From Paraburkholderia haematera (GTDB taxonomy: Bacteria; Pseudomonadota; Gammaproteobacteria; Burkholderiales; Burkholderiaceae): 64,000 nt of DNA. Where the stretch lies: contig NZ_CAJNBK010000022.1 of NCBI RefSeq assembly GCF_905220975.1, positions 52,881 through 116,880 on the forward strand, given 5' to 3'. Positions 1-8,273 of this stretch are shown here, in pieces. Made by a program: the position numbers and the translations under genes. How positions within the stretch are numbered: position 1 is the first letter of the stretch; each line of letters opens with the position of its first letter. The notes below the pieces were generated by a model. The model did no database searches and was not told the origin of the DNA. It worked only from the letters and a program-made list of their open reading frames with translations.

Positions 1-696
1 CAGCACCATTTCACAGTTGAAAGCGGGACTGTTCGACGAAATATCGAAACGGCGCGGTACGCTCAGTTCTTCCTCGCCGTTCCGGAAGTCGATGCTGACG
101 CGACGAATCGATGGCGACATCAGCACAAAATGATGGTTGGCCAATTCCGATGGGTGTCGCGGTATTGACGCGGTTTGCAGATACGCTGGCGTCGCGACGA
201 TGACCACCGGAATTCGCTCGAGCAGGCGTACAACGGTCGTCTCGCTCGTCACCATGTAGGGAACCACGATGCCAAGGTCGTACCCGTCGGCAACCAGGTC
301 AACCGGCCGCTCGGTCAGTGTCACATCGAGTGCGACTTTCGGATGAGCCCGCTTGAAGCCGGCGATCAAGGGAACCAGCCGGTTTATCGTCGCCGTCGTA
401 TGGGCGACCAGACGCAAGACGCCGCCCGCTTCCCGCGTCTGGTTTGCTACGTCCGCTTCGAGCGCATCCAGATCGTCCAGGATGCGCACGCAGCCTTCGT
501 AGAAACGCTCCGCGGCTTCGGTGAGCGAGATCTGTCGAGTGGTTCGGTGTAACAGCCGGCATCCCATCCGCTCTTCCAGCCCCGCTATTGCCCGCGACAC
601 CGCCGGCCGGGTCAGGCCATGCATATCCGCCGCTCGCGTGAAACTCTTCAATTCGACCACCGACCGGAAAACGCGCAGGCTTTCGACATATTCCAT
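1..696 (-). CDS. LysR-type transcriptional regulator, C-terminus beyond the window edge
   Basis: The minus-strand frame is open from an ATG at 694-696 to the window edge (232 codons). The first ~60 residues form a LysR winged helix-turn-helix (MEYVESLRVFRSVVEF, then SFTRAADMHGLTRPAVSRAI). The start of the effector domain follows, including RLVPLIAGFKRAHPKVALDV. A complete family member has about 300 residues, so roughly 70 C-terminal residues are missing. The gene is divergent from the dehydrogenase operon starting at 1253, which makes that operon a possible target, though the 556-bp gap leaves this uncertain. Its ligand cannot be told from the sequence. Confidence 0.9.
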   Translation of the reverse strand, partial: MEYVESLRVFRSVVELKSFTRAADMHGLTRPAVSRAIAGLEERMGCRLLHRTTRQISLTEAAERFYEGCVRILDDLDALEADVANQTREAGGVLRLVAHTTATINRLVPLIAGFKRAHPKVALDVTLTERPVDLVADGYDLGIVVPYMVTSETTVVRLLERIPVVIVATPAYLQTASIPRHPSELANHHFVLMSPSIRRVSIDFRNGEEELSVPRRFDISSNSPAFNCEMVL

Positions 697-1252
697 GGCG
701 AGATCTCTTCGCTGAACGGCAACAAGGGTGGCCGCAATGCAGGGCCTGCGCCACCGGATATTTGAGTCCTCGGCCCCTCTCCAACCGTCGTTCCGAGGAT
801 AAGCCACTGTTGACCCGGCGATAGGCAGCAGTCTAAACCCGTCGGGCAGGCTCCACGCCCCAGCGCAGTACCTCACGATAGAAGTCGAAGTCTTCGCGCT
901 TGCCCGCCGCACATGAGCCGCCATACGCGATATCGATCGCGACGTCCTGCTCCCGTTGCGGCGCCGGGCCTTGCGCCGGAAAGGCGTCCCTTCCTGGATG
1001 CATCCCGAAGCGTCGCTTTTTCGCGTCAGTTTCACGCCGCCTCGCCCGGCCCGTCCACAGGCCACACAGCCAGAAAAACACCTATGATTTAAAAGCGATT
1101 TTTCTCACAGAACGACATTTAATCACTTCAGGAAACAGCTTATTGTAAAAAAGTAAAAAGACTTTGGAACCGGTTCCATTTACCATGACGCCGAAATCCG
1201 ACGACTGCCCGCGGGCGCCCTGGCGCGCTCTCATCTCGCGATAACGAACAAC
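697..1252. other. Divergent intergenic region (556 bp)
   Basis: This lies between the divergent LysR gene and the dehydrogenase operon. Open frames at 833-1148 have no recognisable domain and no convincing ribosome binding site. The 1082-1165 stretch is AT-rich, unlike its surroundings, and leads into the perfect palindrome at 1165-1178. It is probably the promoter region of the operon starting at 1253. Confidence 0.6.
1165..1178. promoter_or_regulatory. 14-bp palindromic operator, LacI/PtxS-like
   Basis: TGGAACCGGTTCCA is a perfect palindrome with a central CG, 75 bp upstream of the first gene of the gluconate-type dehydrogenase operon and just after an AT-rich run. LacI/GalR-family operators have this form. 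The Pseudomonas PtxS operator, controlling 2-ketogluconate and gluconate-dehydrogenase genes, is TGAAACCGGTTTCA, which differs at two symmetric positions. No LacI-family gene is in the window, so the regulator would be encoded elsewhere. Confidence 0.6.
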
Positions 1253-1969
1253 ATGGCCCAATCTCCTCTCACCTCTCGCCGCGGCTTCTTACGCACGGCC
1301 GTCGCGCTGGTTCCCGCCGGGACCCTCGCCGGCTGCGAAGTCAGGCAGTCCGCCACCACTGCACAAGGATCGAACGGCGCCGCCTCCGGTGCCGACTACA
1401 AGCCGCACTTCTTCGACGCGAAGGAATGGGCGTTCGTCCATGCGGCCGTCGACCGTCTGATCCCCGCGGACAGCGAAGGCCCGGGCGCGCTCGAAGCCGG
1501 CGTGCCCGAATTCATCGACCGGCAGATGGACACGCCATACGCGCACGGCGCGCTCTGGTACATGCAGGGCCCGTTCACGCAAGGCGTGCCGGAACTCGGC
1601 TACCAGCTGAAGCTCGTGCCGCGCGATCTGTACCGGCTCGGCATCGCCGCGGTGAACGCGTACTGCACGAAGACCTACTCGCACACGTTCGACGCACTCG
1701 ACGCACCCACGCGCGACACCGTGCTCACCGCACTCGAGAACGGCAAGATCGATCTCGCCGACGTCCCAGCTGATGTCTTCTTCGGCCAGCTGCTGCAAAA
1801 CACCCGCGAAGGCTACTTCTGCGACCCGATCCACGGCGGCAATCGCGACATGGGCGGCTGGAAGATGATCGGCTTCCCCGGCGCGCGCGCCGATTTCATG
1901 GACTTCGTCAACCAGAACGGCCAGGCCTATCCGTATGGCCCCGTGTCGATCCAAGGAAAGCGCACCTGA
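1253..1969 (+). CDS. Gluconate 2-dehydrogenase subunit 3 family protein (gamma subunit)
   Basis: This 238-residue protein begins with a twin-arginine signal (SRRGFLRTAVALVPAGTLAG, residues 9-28) ending at a Cys. The rest matches the gluconate 2-dehydrogenase subunit 3 family, including the EWAFVHAAVDRLIPADSEGPG segment near residue 60 and the NREGYFCDP/GGNRDMGGWKMIGFPG-type region near the end. In this family the small subunit carries the folded FAD subunit through the Tat system to the periplasm. Its stop overlaps the next start (TGATG at 1967-1971), implying translational coupling. The substrate may be gluconate, another sugar acid or a sugar alcohol. Confidence 0.88.
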   Translation: MAQSPLTSRRGFLRTAVALVPAGTLAGCEVRQSATTAQGSNGAASGADYKPHFFDAKEWAFVHAAVDRLIPADSEGPGALEAGVPEFIDRQMDTPYAHGALWYMQGPFTQGVPELGYQLKLVPRDLYRLGIAAVNAYCTKTYSHTFDALDAPTRDTVLTALENGKIDLADVPADVFFGQLLQNTREGYFCDPIHGGNRDMGGWKMIGFPGARADFMDFVNQNGQAYPYGPVSIQGKRT

Positions 1970-3747
1970 TGACCTCGCAAACCAAACCGCACGTCGACGC
2001 GGTCATCGTCGGCTTCGGCTGGACCGGTGCAATCCTCGCGAAGGAGCTCACCGAAGCCGGCCTCAAAGTGGTCGCACTCGAACGCGGCGAGTATCGCGAC
2101 ACCTATCCGGACGGCGCGTATCCGAACACGATCGACGAGCTGACCTACAACGTCCGCAAGAAGCTGTTCCTCGATCTCTCCAAGACCACCGTGTCGATTC
2201 GTCATAACGTTGGCGATACGGCGCTGCCTTATCGGCAGCTTGCCGCGTTCCTGCCGGGCGAAGGCGTCGGCGGCGCCGGGCTGCATTGGTCGGGCGTGCA
2301 TTTCCGCATCACGCCGGAAGAACTGCGCCTGAAGAGCCACTACGAAGAACGCTACGGCAAGCGCTTCATTCCGGAAGGCATGACGATCCAGGATTACGGG
2401 GTCAGCTACGAAGAACTCGAGCCGCATTTCGACTTCGCCGAGAAAGTGTTCGGCACCTCGGGCCAGGCTTATCAGGTCAACGGCAAGGTGGTCGGCGACG
2501 GCAACGTGTTCGAAGCGCCGCGCAGCGACAACTTCCCGCTTGCCGCCCAGTTGAACACGTACTCGGCCGAGCGCTTCGGCAAGGCCGCGCGCGAGATCGG
2601 GCTGCACCCGTACCGCCTGCCTTCCGCGAATACGTCGGGGCCGTACACGAACCCGTACGGCGTGCAGATGGGGCCGTGCAACTTCTGCGGATTCTGCAGC
2701 GGCTACGCGTGCTACATGTACTCGAAGGCATCGCCGAATCTGAACATCCTGCCTGCGCTGAAGCAGTCGCCGAATTTCGAACTGCGCTCGCGCTGCCACG
2801 TGCTGCGCGTCGAACTCGACGATACGAAAAAACGCGCCAAGGGCGTGACGTATGTCGATCCGGCGGGCAACGAAGTCTTTCAGCCCGCGGATCTCGTCAT
2901 CGTCGCGGCGTTCCAGTATCACAACGTCCACCTGCTTCTGCTGTCGGGCATCGGCAAGCCGTATGACCCGATCTCGGGCGAAGGCGTGGTCGGCCGCAAT
3001 TTCGCGTATCAGAACCTCTCGACCATCACCGCGTTCTTCGACAAGGACACCTTTACGAATCCGTTCATCGGCGCGGGCGGCAACGGCGTCGCCGTCGACG
3101 ACTTCAATGCCGACAACTTCGATCACGGTCCGCTCGGCTTTGTCGGCGGCTCGCCGTTGTGGGTAAATCAGGCCGGCACCAAACCGATCAGCGGGATCGC
3201 GACCCCGCCCGGCACGCCGAACTGGGGCGTGGACTGGAAGAAATCGGTGAAGGACCACTACGCCCACACGATTTCGATGGACGCGCACGGCTCCAACATG
3301 TCGTATCGCGACGTGTTTCTCGACCTCGATCCGACCTATCGCGATTCATACGGCCAGCCGCTGTTGCGCATGACCTTCGACTGGAAGGACAACGACATCA
3401 AGATGGCGCGTTACGTGACCGGACAGATGCACAAGATTGCGCAGCAGATGGGGCCGAAGGCCATCAACGTCTATACGCGCGAATTCGGCGCGCACTTCGA
3501 TTCGCGCCGCTATCAGACGACTCATCTGGTCGGCGGCGCCGTGATGGGCACCGATCCGAAAACGAGCGTGCTGAATCGCTATCTGCAAAGCTGGGACGTG
3601 CACAACGTGTTCGTGATGGGTGCGTCGGCGTTCCCGCAAGGCATCGGCTACAACCCGACCGGACTCGTTGCCGCCCTCGCCTATTGGTCGGCGCGCGCGA
3701 TCCGCACGCAATATCTGAAGAACCCCGGGCCGCTGGTGAGCGTATGA
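1969..3747 (+). CDS. FAD-dependent GMC-type dehydrogenase, large (alpha) subunit
   Basis: This 592-residue GMC-family oxidoreductase opens with a dinucleotide-binding fold (AVIVGFGWTGAILAKEL, residues ~10-26) and ends with the FAD/substrate domain (HLVGGAVMGTDP, later GYNPTGLVAALAYW). Cysteines C237, C240, C243 and C248 in GPCNFCGFCSGYAC could hold an iron-sulfur cluster, as in other membrane-associated three-subunit dehydrogenases; that is inference. It has no signal of its own, consistent with export on the gamma subunit. It should oxidise a sugar or sugar acid in the periplasm and pass electrons to the downstream cytochrome. The ATGA overlap at 3744-3747 couples it to that gene. Confidence 0.9.
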   Translation: MTSQTKPHVDAVIVGFGWTGAILAKELTEAGLKVVALERGEYRDTYPDGAYPNTIDELTYNVRKKLFLDLSKTTVSIRHNVGDTALPYRQLAAFLPGEGVGGAGLHWSGVHFRITPEELRLKSHYEERYGKRFIPEGMTIQDYGVSYEELEPHFDFAEKVFGTSGQAYQVNGKVVGDGNVFEAPRSDNFPLAAQLNTYSAERFGKAAREIGLHPYRLPSANTSGPYTNPYGVQMGPCNFCGFCSGYACYMYSKASPNLNILPALKQSPNFELRSRCHVLRVELDDTKKRAKGVTYVDPAGNEVFQPADLVIVAAFQYHNVHLLLLSGIGKPYDPISGEGVVGRNFAYQNLSTITAFFDKDTFTNPFIGAGGNGVAVDDFNADNFDHGPLGFVGGSPLWVNQAGTKPISGIATPPGTPNWGVDWKKSVKDHYAHTISMDAHGSNMSYRDVFLDLDPTYRDSYGQPLLRMTFDWKDNDIKMARYVTGQMHKIAQQMGPKAINVYTREFGAHFDSRRYQTTHLVGGAVMGTDPKTSVLNRYLQSWDVHNVFVMGASAFPQGIGYNPTGLVAALAYWSARAIRTQYLKNPGPLVSV

Positions 3748-5138
3748 AGAAGATCGATATCCAACGCCTGGGTCGGGCATTCAAACGCGTGGGCGCAGCA
3801 TCGTTCTGCGCAGTTGCGACGTTGTCCGCACCGCTCGCCGTGCAAGCGGCGACTCAAACACAAACACAAACACAAACCCAGCCTCAGGCCAACGCGGCCC
3901 TGATCGCGCACGGCGAATATCTCGCGCGAGCCGGCGATTGCATTGCGTGTCACACGGCGCAAACGGGCAAACCGTTCGCGGGCGGCCTGAAGTTCGACAC
4001 GCCGATCGGCGCGATCTATTCGACCAACATCACGCCCGATCGCAACACCGGTATCGGCTCATGGACCTTCGCGCAGTTCAATCGCGCGGTGCGGGCCGGC
4101 GTGCGGCCGAACGGCGACACGCTGTATCCGGCGATGCCGTACCCTTCGTATGCGCGTTTGAGCGAAGACGACATGCACGCGCTCTATGCATACTTCACGC
4201 AAGGGGTCGCGCCGGTGAACCAGACGAACCGTCCGGTCGATATCGTCTGGCCGCTGTCGATGCGCTGGCCGCTCGGCATCTGGCGTTACCTGTTCGCCCC
4301 TGATCCAGTGGCGTTCAATTCGAAACACTATGCCGATCCGGTGGTCGCACGCGGTGCGTACCTGGTGCAGGGCCTCGGCCACTGTGGCGCCTGCCACACG
4401 CCGCGTGCGGTGACGATGCAGGAACGCGCGTTGAGCGATCTCGACGGCGCCGAGTTCCTCGCGGGTGGCGCGGCGATCGACGGCTGGACCCCGTCGAGTT
4501 TGCGCGGCAATCCACGCACCGGCATCGGCTCGTGGAGCGAAGCGGATCTCGTGCAATTCCTGAAGACCGGACGCACGCTGCACACCGCGGCATTCGGCGG
4601 CATGACCGACGTCGTGCAGCACAGCATGCAGCACATGAGCGACGCCGACCTGAGCGCGATCGCGCGTTACCTGAAGACGCTGCCGTCGACCGATCCGAAG
4701 GAAACGCCGTACGTGTACAACGATACGGCGGCTCGCGCGCTGCGTACCGGCGACGCCACCGCACCGGGCGCCGCCGTGTACCGCGACAACTGCACCGCCT
4801 GCCACCGCAGCGACGGCCGCGGCTACACACGTGTTTTCCCAGCACTGGGCGGTAACCCGGTCGTGCAGGGCAAGGACGCGACCTCGCTGATTCATGTGCT
4901 GCTGACCGGCAACACGCTCGAAGGCACGAAGACCGCGCCGTCTTCGTTCACGATGCCGGCCTTCGGCTGGCGCCTGAACGATCAGGAAGTCGCCGACGTC
5001 ACGAACTTCGTGCGTAACAGTTGGGGCAACACCGGTTCGACGGTCAGTGCGACAGATGTCGCCAAGGTTCGCAAGACCGTCCCGGTGCGTGCGCCCGGGA
5101 TGCCGCCCGGCGCAGCACTCACTTCACTCAGCCACTGA
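3744..5138 (+). CDS. Tri-haem cytochrome c subunit of the dehydrogenase
   Basis: The ATG at 3744 overlaps the stop of the FAD subunit. The 464-residue product has a signal peptide (about residues 1-36, ending VQAA). A low-complexity Q-T repeat (about 37-48, encoded by an ACAAAC-type repeat) follows. Three haem c motifs come next: CIACH at 66-70, then CGACH and CTACH. Three CxxCH motifs in ~460 residues match the cytochrome subunit of alcohol/gluconate/fructose dehydrogenases, which relays electrons to ubiquinone at the inner membrane. The same frame is open much further upstream, but that part is the shadow of the FAD-subunit gene. Confidence 0.93.
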   Translation: MKKIDIQRLGRAFKRVGAASFCAVATLSAPLAVQAATQTQTQTQTQPQANAALIAHGEYLARAGDCIACHTAQTGKPFAGGLKFDTPIGAIYSTNITPDRNTGIGSWTFAQFNRAVRAGVRPNGDTLYPAMPYPSYARLSEDDMHALYAYFTQGVAPVNQTNRPVDIVWPLSMRWPLGIWRYLFAPDPVAFNSKHYADPVVARGAYLVQGLGHCGACHTPRAVTMQERALSDLDGAEFLAGGAAIDGWTPSSLRGNPRTGIGSWSEADLVQFLKTGRTLHTAAFGGMTDVVQHSMQHMSDADLSAIARYLKTLPSTDPKETPYVYNDTAARALRTGDATAPGAAVYRDNCTACHRSDGRGYTRVFPALGGNPVVQGKDATSLIHVLLTGNTLEGTKTAPSSFTMPAFGWRLNDQEVADVTNFVRNSWGNTGSTVSATDVAKVRKTVPVRAPGMPPGAALTSLSH

Positions 5139-5142
5139 CATC

Positions 5143-5189
5143 GCGCTTCTTGCAACGCGTCCGCAATCGGGGCGCGTAGCAAGAGGCGC
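5143..5189 (+). terminator. Large stem-loop after the dehydrogenase operon
   Basis: Arms 5143-5159 and 5173-5189 pair over 17 positions with two mismatches around a 13-nt loop, starting five bases after the operon stop codon. No T-run follows, so a simple intrinsic terminator is not certain. A 3'-end stabilising hairpin or a Rho-assisted end is equally possible. Confidence 0.5.
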
Positions 5190-5316
5190 GCAAGCCGCTT
5201 CCTCCGCTTCGCGCAGCCGGCTCCGTTGTTCAGGAGCGGACTGCGTGCGCGCGGAATAAAGAGAGATCGCCATGCAGGCGACCTGAGATAGACGATCCAA
5301 CCAAGCTATAACTACG

Positions 5317-6510
5317 ATGAAAAAGCAATTGATTGCTGCACCCTTGCTGTTGTCTTTCGCGGGCATCGCGTCCGCACAGAGTTCCGTCATGCTCTACGGC
5401 ATCGTCGACGCCGGCATCACGTATCGCAGCAACGAGCGCACCGGCTCGCCTGGCGCTTACACGGGACACTCGAACGTCGCGATGACGAGCGGCAACCTCT
5501 CCGGCAGCCGCTTCGGCATCAAGGGCCAGGAAGATCTTGGCGGTGGCTGGAACGCCCTGTTCCTGCTTGAAGACGGCTTCGACATCACGAACGGCAAGAC
5601 TGGCCAGAACGGCGGGCTGTTCGGGCGTCAGGCGTTCGTCGGCATTGGCAGCCAGCAATACGGCACGGTCACGCTTGGCCGCCAGTACACCTCCCTGAAC
5701 GACTTCGTCGCGCCCGTTGCGCCGGTCGCGATGGTCGGCGGCTACGGTGCGCATCCGGGCGACATCGACGATCTCGATCAGACCGCGCGGGTCAACAACT
5801 CGGTCAAGTACACGAGCGCGAACTACTCGGGCTTCACGTTCGGCGCGCTATATGGGTTCGGTGGTCAGCCGGGCAGCCTGAAGCAGCAGAACACATGGAG
5901 CTTGGGCGCGGCGTACGGTAACGGCCCGCTGCATGTGGGCGTCGGCTACGAGCGTTCGGACAACAGCAAGAGCGGGCCGAAAGACTCGACGGTCGGCAAA
6001 TGGAGCGGCACGGACGACGGCCTCTTTAATTCGTCGATCAACGAAGGCTACGCGAGTGCGCAATCGCAACAGATCATTGCCGCGGGCGCCACGTACAATT
6101 TTGGCCCGGCCATCGTCGGTTTGAACTACAGCAACGTGCAATACCGCTCGGGCGCCGATTCATTGTTCAATGGGCATGCAACGTTCAACATCGCAGGCGT
6201 GTTCGGACAGTGGACGATCCGCCCGGCCGTGCAACTGTTCGCAGGGTACAGCTACACGCGCGGCGGCGAAGTGGACGGTGTGGATGAGCGCGCGCAATAT
6301 CACAACGTGACGCTCGGCGCGCAGTACAACGTGTCCAAACGCTCCACGGTCTATCTGATGGGCGGCTATCAGCACGCGTCCGGTATGACGCTGGATGCGC
6401 TCGGCAATCCGGTCGCGGCGAGCGCATCGGTCAGCGACAAGGGCAATAGCCACTCGTCGGACACGCAGTCGCAGGCAATTGTGAGTATTGGCTTGCGGCA
6501 CCGGTTCTAA
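5317..6510 (+). CDS. Gram-negative porin (general, trimeric type)
   Basis: The 397-residue protein has a signal peptide cleaved around residue 20, a mature start QSSVMLYGIVDAGITY, the motif GSRFGIKGQEDLGGGWNALF in the first strands, and a C-terminal Phe (RHRF). These are typical of burkholderial outer-membrane porins of the 16-strand class. It follows the dehydrogenase operon by 178 bp on the same strand, and the hairpin at 5143-5189 lies between. It may admit the dehydrogenase substrate, which is inference from position only. Confidence 0.92.
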   Translation: MKKQLIAAPLLLSFAGIASAQSSVMLYGIVDAGITYRSNERTGSPGAYTGHSNVAMTSGNLSGSRFGIKGQEDLGGGWNALFLLEDGFDITNGKTGQNGGLFGRQAFVGIGSQQYGTVTLGRQYTSLNDFVAPVAPVAMVGGYGAHPGDIDDLDQTARVNNSVKYTSANYSGFTFGALYGFGGQPGSLKQQNTWSLGAAYGNGPLHVGVGYERSDNSKSGPKDSTVGKWSGTDDGLFNSSINEGYASAQSQQIIAAGATYNFGPAIVGLNYSNVQYRSGADSLFNGHATFNIAGVFGQWTIRPAVQLFAGYSYTRGGEVDGVDERAQYHNVTLGAQYNVSKRSTVYLMGGYQHASGMTLDALGNPVAASASVSDKGNSHSSDTQSQAIVSIGLRHRF

Positions 6511-6526
6511 CGGGTTCGGGCGGCGC

Positions 6527-7384
6527 TCAGTGCTGTTGCGGGATCGCGTTGATCATCTCGAAATGACGCGCTTCCGTCTCGTCGTCAGCGGGGAACATGC
6601 ATTCGATACGCAGTTCCTGCGCGGCGACGGTTCGCGGCGTGCCCACGGTGGCGACCATTGAAAAGTAGTTCAGAACCTTGCCGTTCTTGACGAAGCCAAG
6701 CGGTATCACCGGCATGCCCGCAGCAGCGGCCCCTGCTCCCGAGGGGCTCTGCGAATCCTGCAAGTCGGTTTGCACGTCAGGATAGGCACGCAATGCGGCA
6801 AGCAACTCACGCGTCTGATCGTCGACCACGCGACCGACCGACTCCCGATAGACACGCTGAATCAGGCTATTCGCTACCGCCGGCCAATCGGCAACGAAGG
6901 GACGCAATCCGTCCGGATCGAAAATCAGATGCAACATATTGCGCGGCCCCTTGCGCGCAGCCATGTCGATAAAGCAATTGAAGAAACGCGGTGCCGATTC
7001 GTTGGTCATCAGCACGTTCCAGTAGCGATCCATGACGAGCGCGGGAAATGGCTCGTGCTGCCGCAACATTCGCCCGAGCGCATGGGTGACGCTCTGCATT
7101 TCCTGCGCGTTCCAGGCGCTCTCGGCATACATGGGCGCATAGCCCGCTGCAAGCAGTAGTGTGTTGCGTTCGCGCAGAGGAATGTCGAGCGTCTGGGCGA
7201 TGTCCATCAGCATCTGACGGCTCGGCACGCTGCGTCCGCTTTCGATAAAACTGATGTGCCGCTGCGAGACACCCGCGTTGAACGACAAGTCCAACTGGCT
7301 GATACCGCGCATGTCTCTCCAGTGGCGCAACAACGCACCGAGTTCGTTCGGCGGCGTCTTCCTTTCGGGATTCGCTGGATTCAT
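6527..7384 (-). CDS. XRE-family regulator with MmyB-like ligand-binding domain
   Basis: The ATG at 7382-7384 was chosen because the longer frame (to 7564) would run into the upstream gene. The 285-residue product has an N-terminal Cro/C1 helix-turn-helix (LGALLRHWRDMRGISQLDLS, then NAGVSQRHISFIESGRSVPS). A MmyB-type domain follows (FPALVMDRYWNVLMTNESAP, NMLHLIFDP), a PAS-like sensor found in actinobacterial and proteobacterial regulators. It lies 142 bp downstream of the AhpD-like gene on the same strand, so it probably controls that gene or itself. It converges with the porin, 16 bp apart. Confidence 0.88.
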   Translation of the reverse strand: MNPANPERKTPPNELGALLRHWRDMRGISQLDLSFNAGVSQRHISFIESGRSVPSRQMLMDIAQTLDIPLRERNTLLLAAGYAPMYAESAWNAQEMQSVTHALGRMLRQHEPFPALVMDRYWNVLMTNESAPRFFNCFIDMAARKGPRNMLHLIFDPDGLRPFVADWPAVANSLIQRVYRESVGRVVDDQTRELLAALRAYPDVQTDLQDSQSPSGAGAAAAGMPVIPLGFVKNGKVLNYFSMVATVGTPRTVAAQELRIECMFPADDETEARHFEMINAIPQQH

Positions 7385-7526
7385 CGGTCTCTTATCCGCA
7401 AGTCGATATGAATCGGGTTGGGTGACCTGTGGTGCCGGAGCATCGTGGATGTCCGGCGCCAACGGGTCATTCGAACCGCGCCGCTCAGCATACTCCCTGT
7501 TGCTGAGCGGTCGTTCAAGACACGAC

Positions 7527-8075
7527 CTATGCGGTCCAGGCATACTCCTGGAACGGTGCTTCAAGCGGAGGATGGGTGATGTTGCCGGCGTAGTTCGTGA
7601 TAGTGGAAGCGGCCAGCACCGTGAGAACTTCGAGCACCTGGTCCCGGCGGAATCCCGCCTCGATAAACGGGTTCACGTCATGGTCATTCAGGTGTCCGCG
7701 CTTTTCGATCGCCGTTTTCGTCAAGATCGAGAGTGCTGCATGCCTGCTATCAGCGGGTGCGCGGCCGTCGCGAATCGCTTCGACATCGGCCGGTGAAAGG
7801 CCCTCTTTCAGTGCAAGGGCCGTGTGAAATGCGACGGCCCATGAGCACGCGTTCGTCACTGCGTTGGTCAGCAACAGGGTCTGTATCTGCGCTTCCGTAA
7901 ACGTGCCCGCATGCACCTTCTGGAAGATGCCGATGAAGCCGCCAATCAGCACCGGCGATTCAGCCATCGCGCCCGCGATGTTCGGGACAAGGCCGAAGTT
8001 CTGCTCGAGCTGCCGCAATACCGGCTTCGATTGTTCGGGTGCGGATTCAATCGTATGAATGTGAAACGTCGACAT
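7527..8075 (-). CDS. Carboxymuconolactone decarboxylase / AhpD-like family protein
   Basis: This 182-residue all-helical protein has the family core (VPNIAGAMAESPVLIGGF, residues ~30-47) and an active-site-like helix TNACSWAVAFH. AhpD has two cysteines, C-x2-C-x3-H. Here C77 and H84 are kept, but the second Cys position is Ala (A80), so a disulfide-based peroxidase cycle is unlikely. Related single-cysteine proteins are usually annotated as peroxidase-related or CMD-family without known substrate. The XRE regulator lies just downstream on the same strand. Confidence 0.85.
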   Translation of the reverse strand: MSTFHIHTIESAPEQSKPVLRQLEQNFGLVPNIAGAMAESPVLIGGFIGIFQKVHAGTFTEAQIQTLLLTNAVTNACSWAVAFHTALALKEGLSPADVEAIRDGRAPADSRHAALSILTKTAIEKRGHLNDHDVNPFIEAGFRRDQVLEVLTVLAASTITNYAGNITHPPLEAPFQEYAWTA

Positions 8076-8221
8076 GATGTGTCCTCGGTCGTAAGCGCGG
8101 CTCGGAATGAGTTGCGCGATGACCGAAGATTAGGCGTGAGCGCGCGGCTCGCCAATTACCTCGGATGTAATAGGTTTTCGTAGGCGGCACACGGCCAAGC
8201 AACCGTTCGCGGAAAAGAAAA

Positions 8222-8253
8222 AAAGGCCGGGCGTGAACCGCACCCCGGCCTTT
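8222..8253 (-). terminator. Rho-independent terminator of the minus-strand porin unit
   Basis: Arms 8222-8231 and 8244-8253 (AAAGGCCGGG / CCCGGCCTTT) form a strong hairpin 20 bp past the stop of the porin at 8274. Read on the minus strand it is followed by a T-rich tract (complement of 8213-8224). It likely ends the whole unit that begins with ligB. Confidence 0.9.
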
Positions 8254-8273
8254 CTCACTGCAAAACCGACAAA

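Noticed and set aside
833..1148. Short open frames in the first intergenic region
   Set aside because: No ribosome binding site or domain; composition looks intergenic.
1927..3288. 453-codon open frame antisense to the FAD dehydrogenase gene
   Set aside because: No domain; a GC-rich shadow of a well-supported gene.
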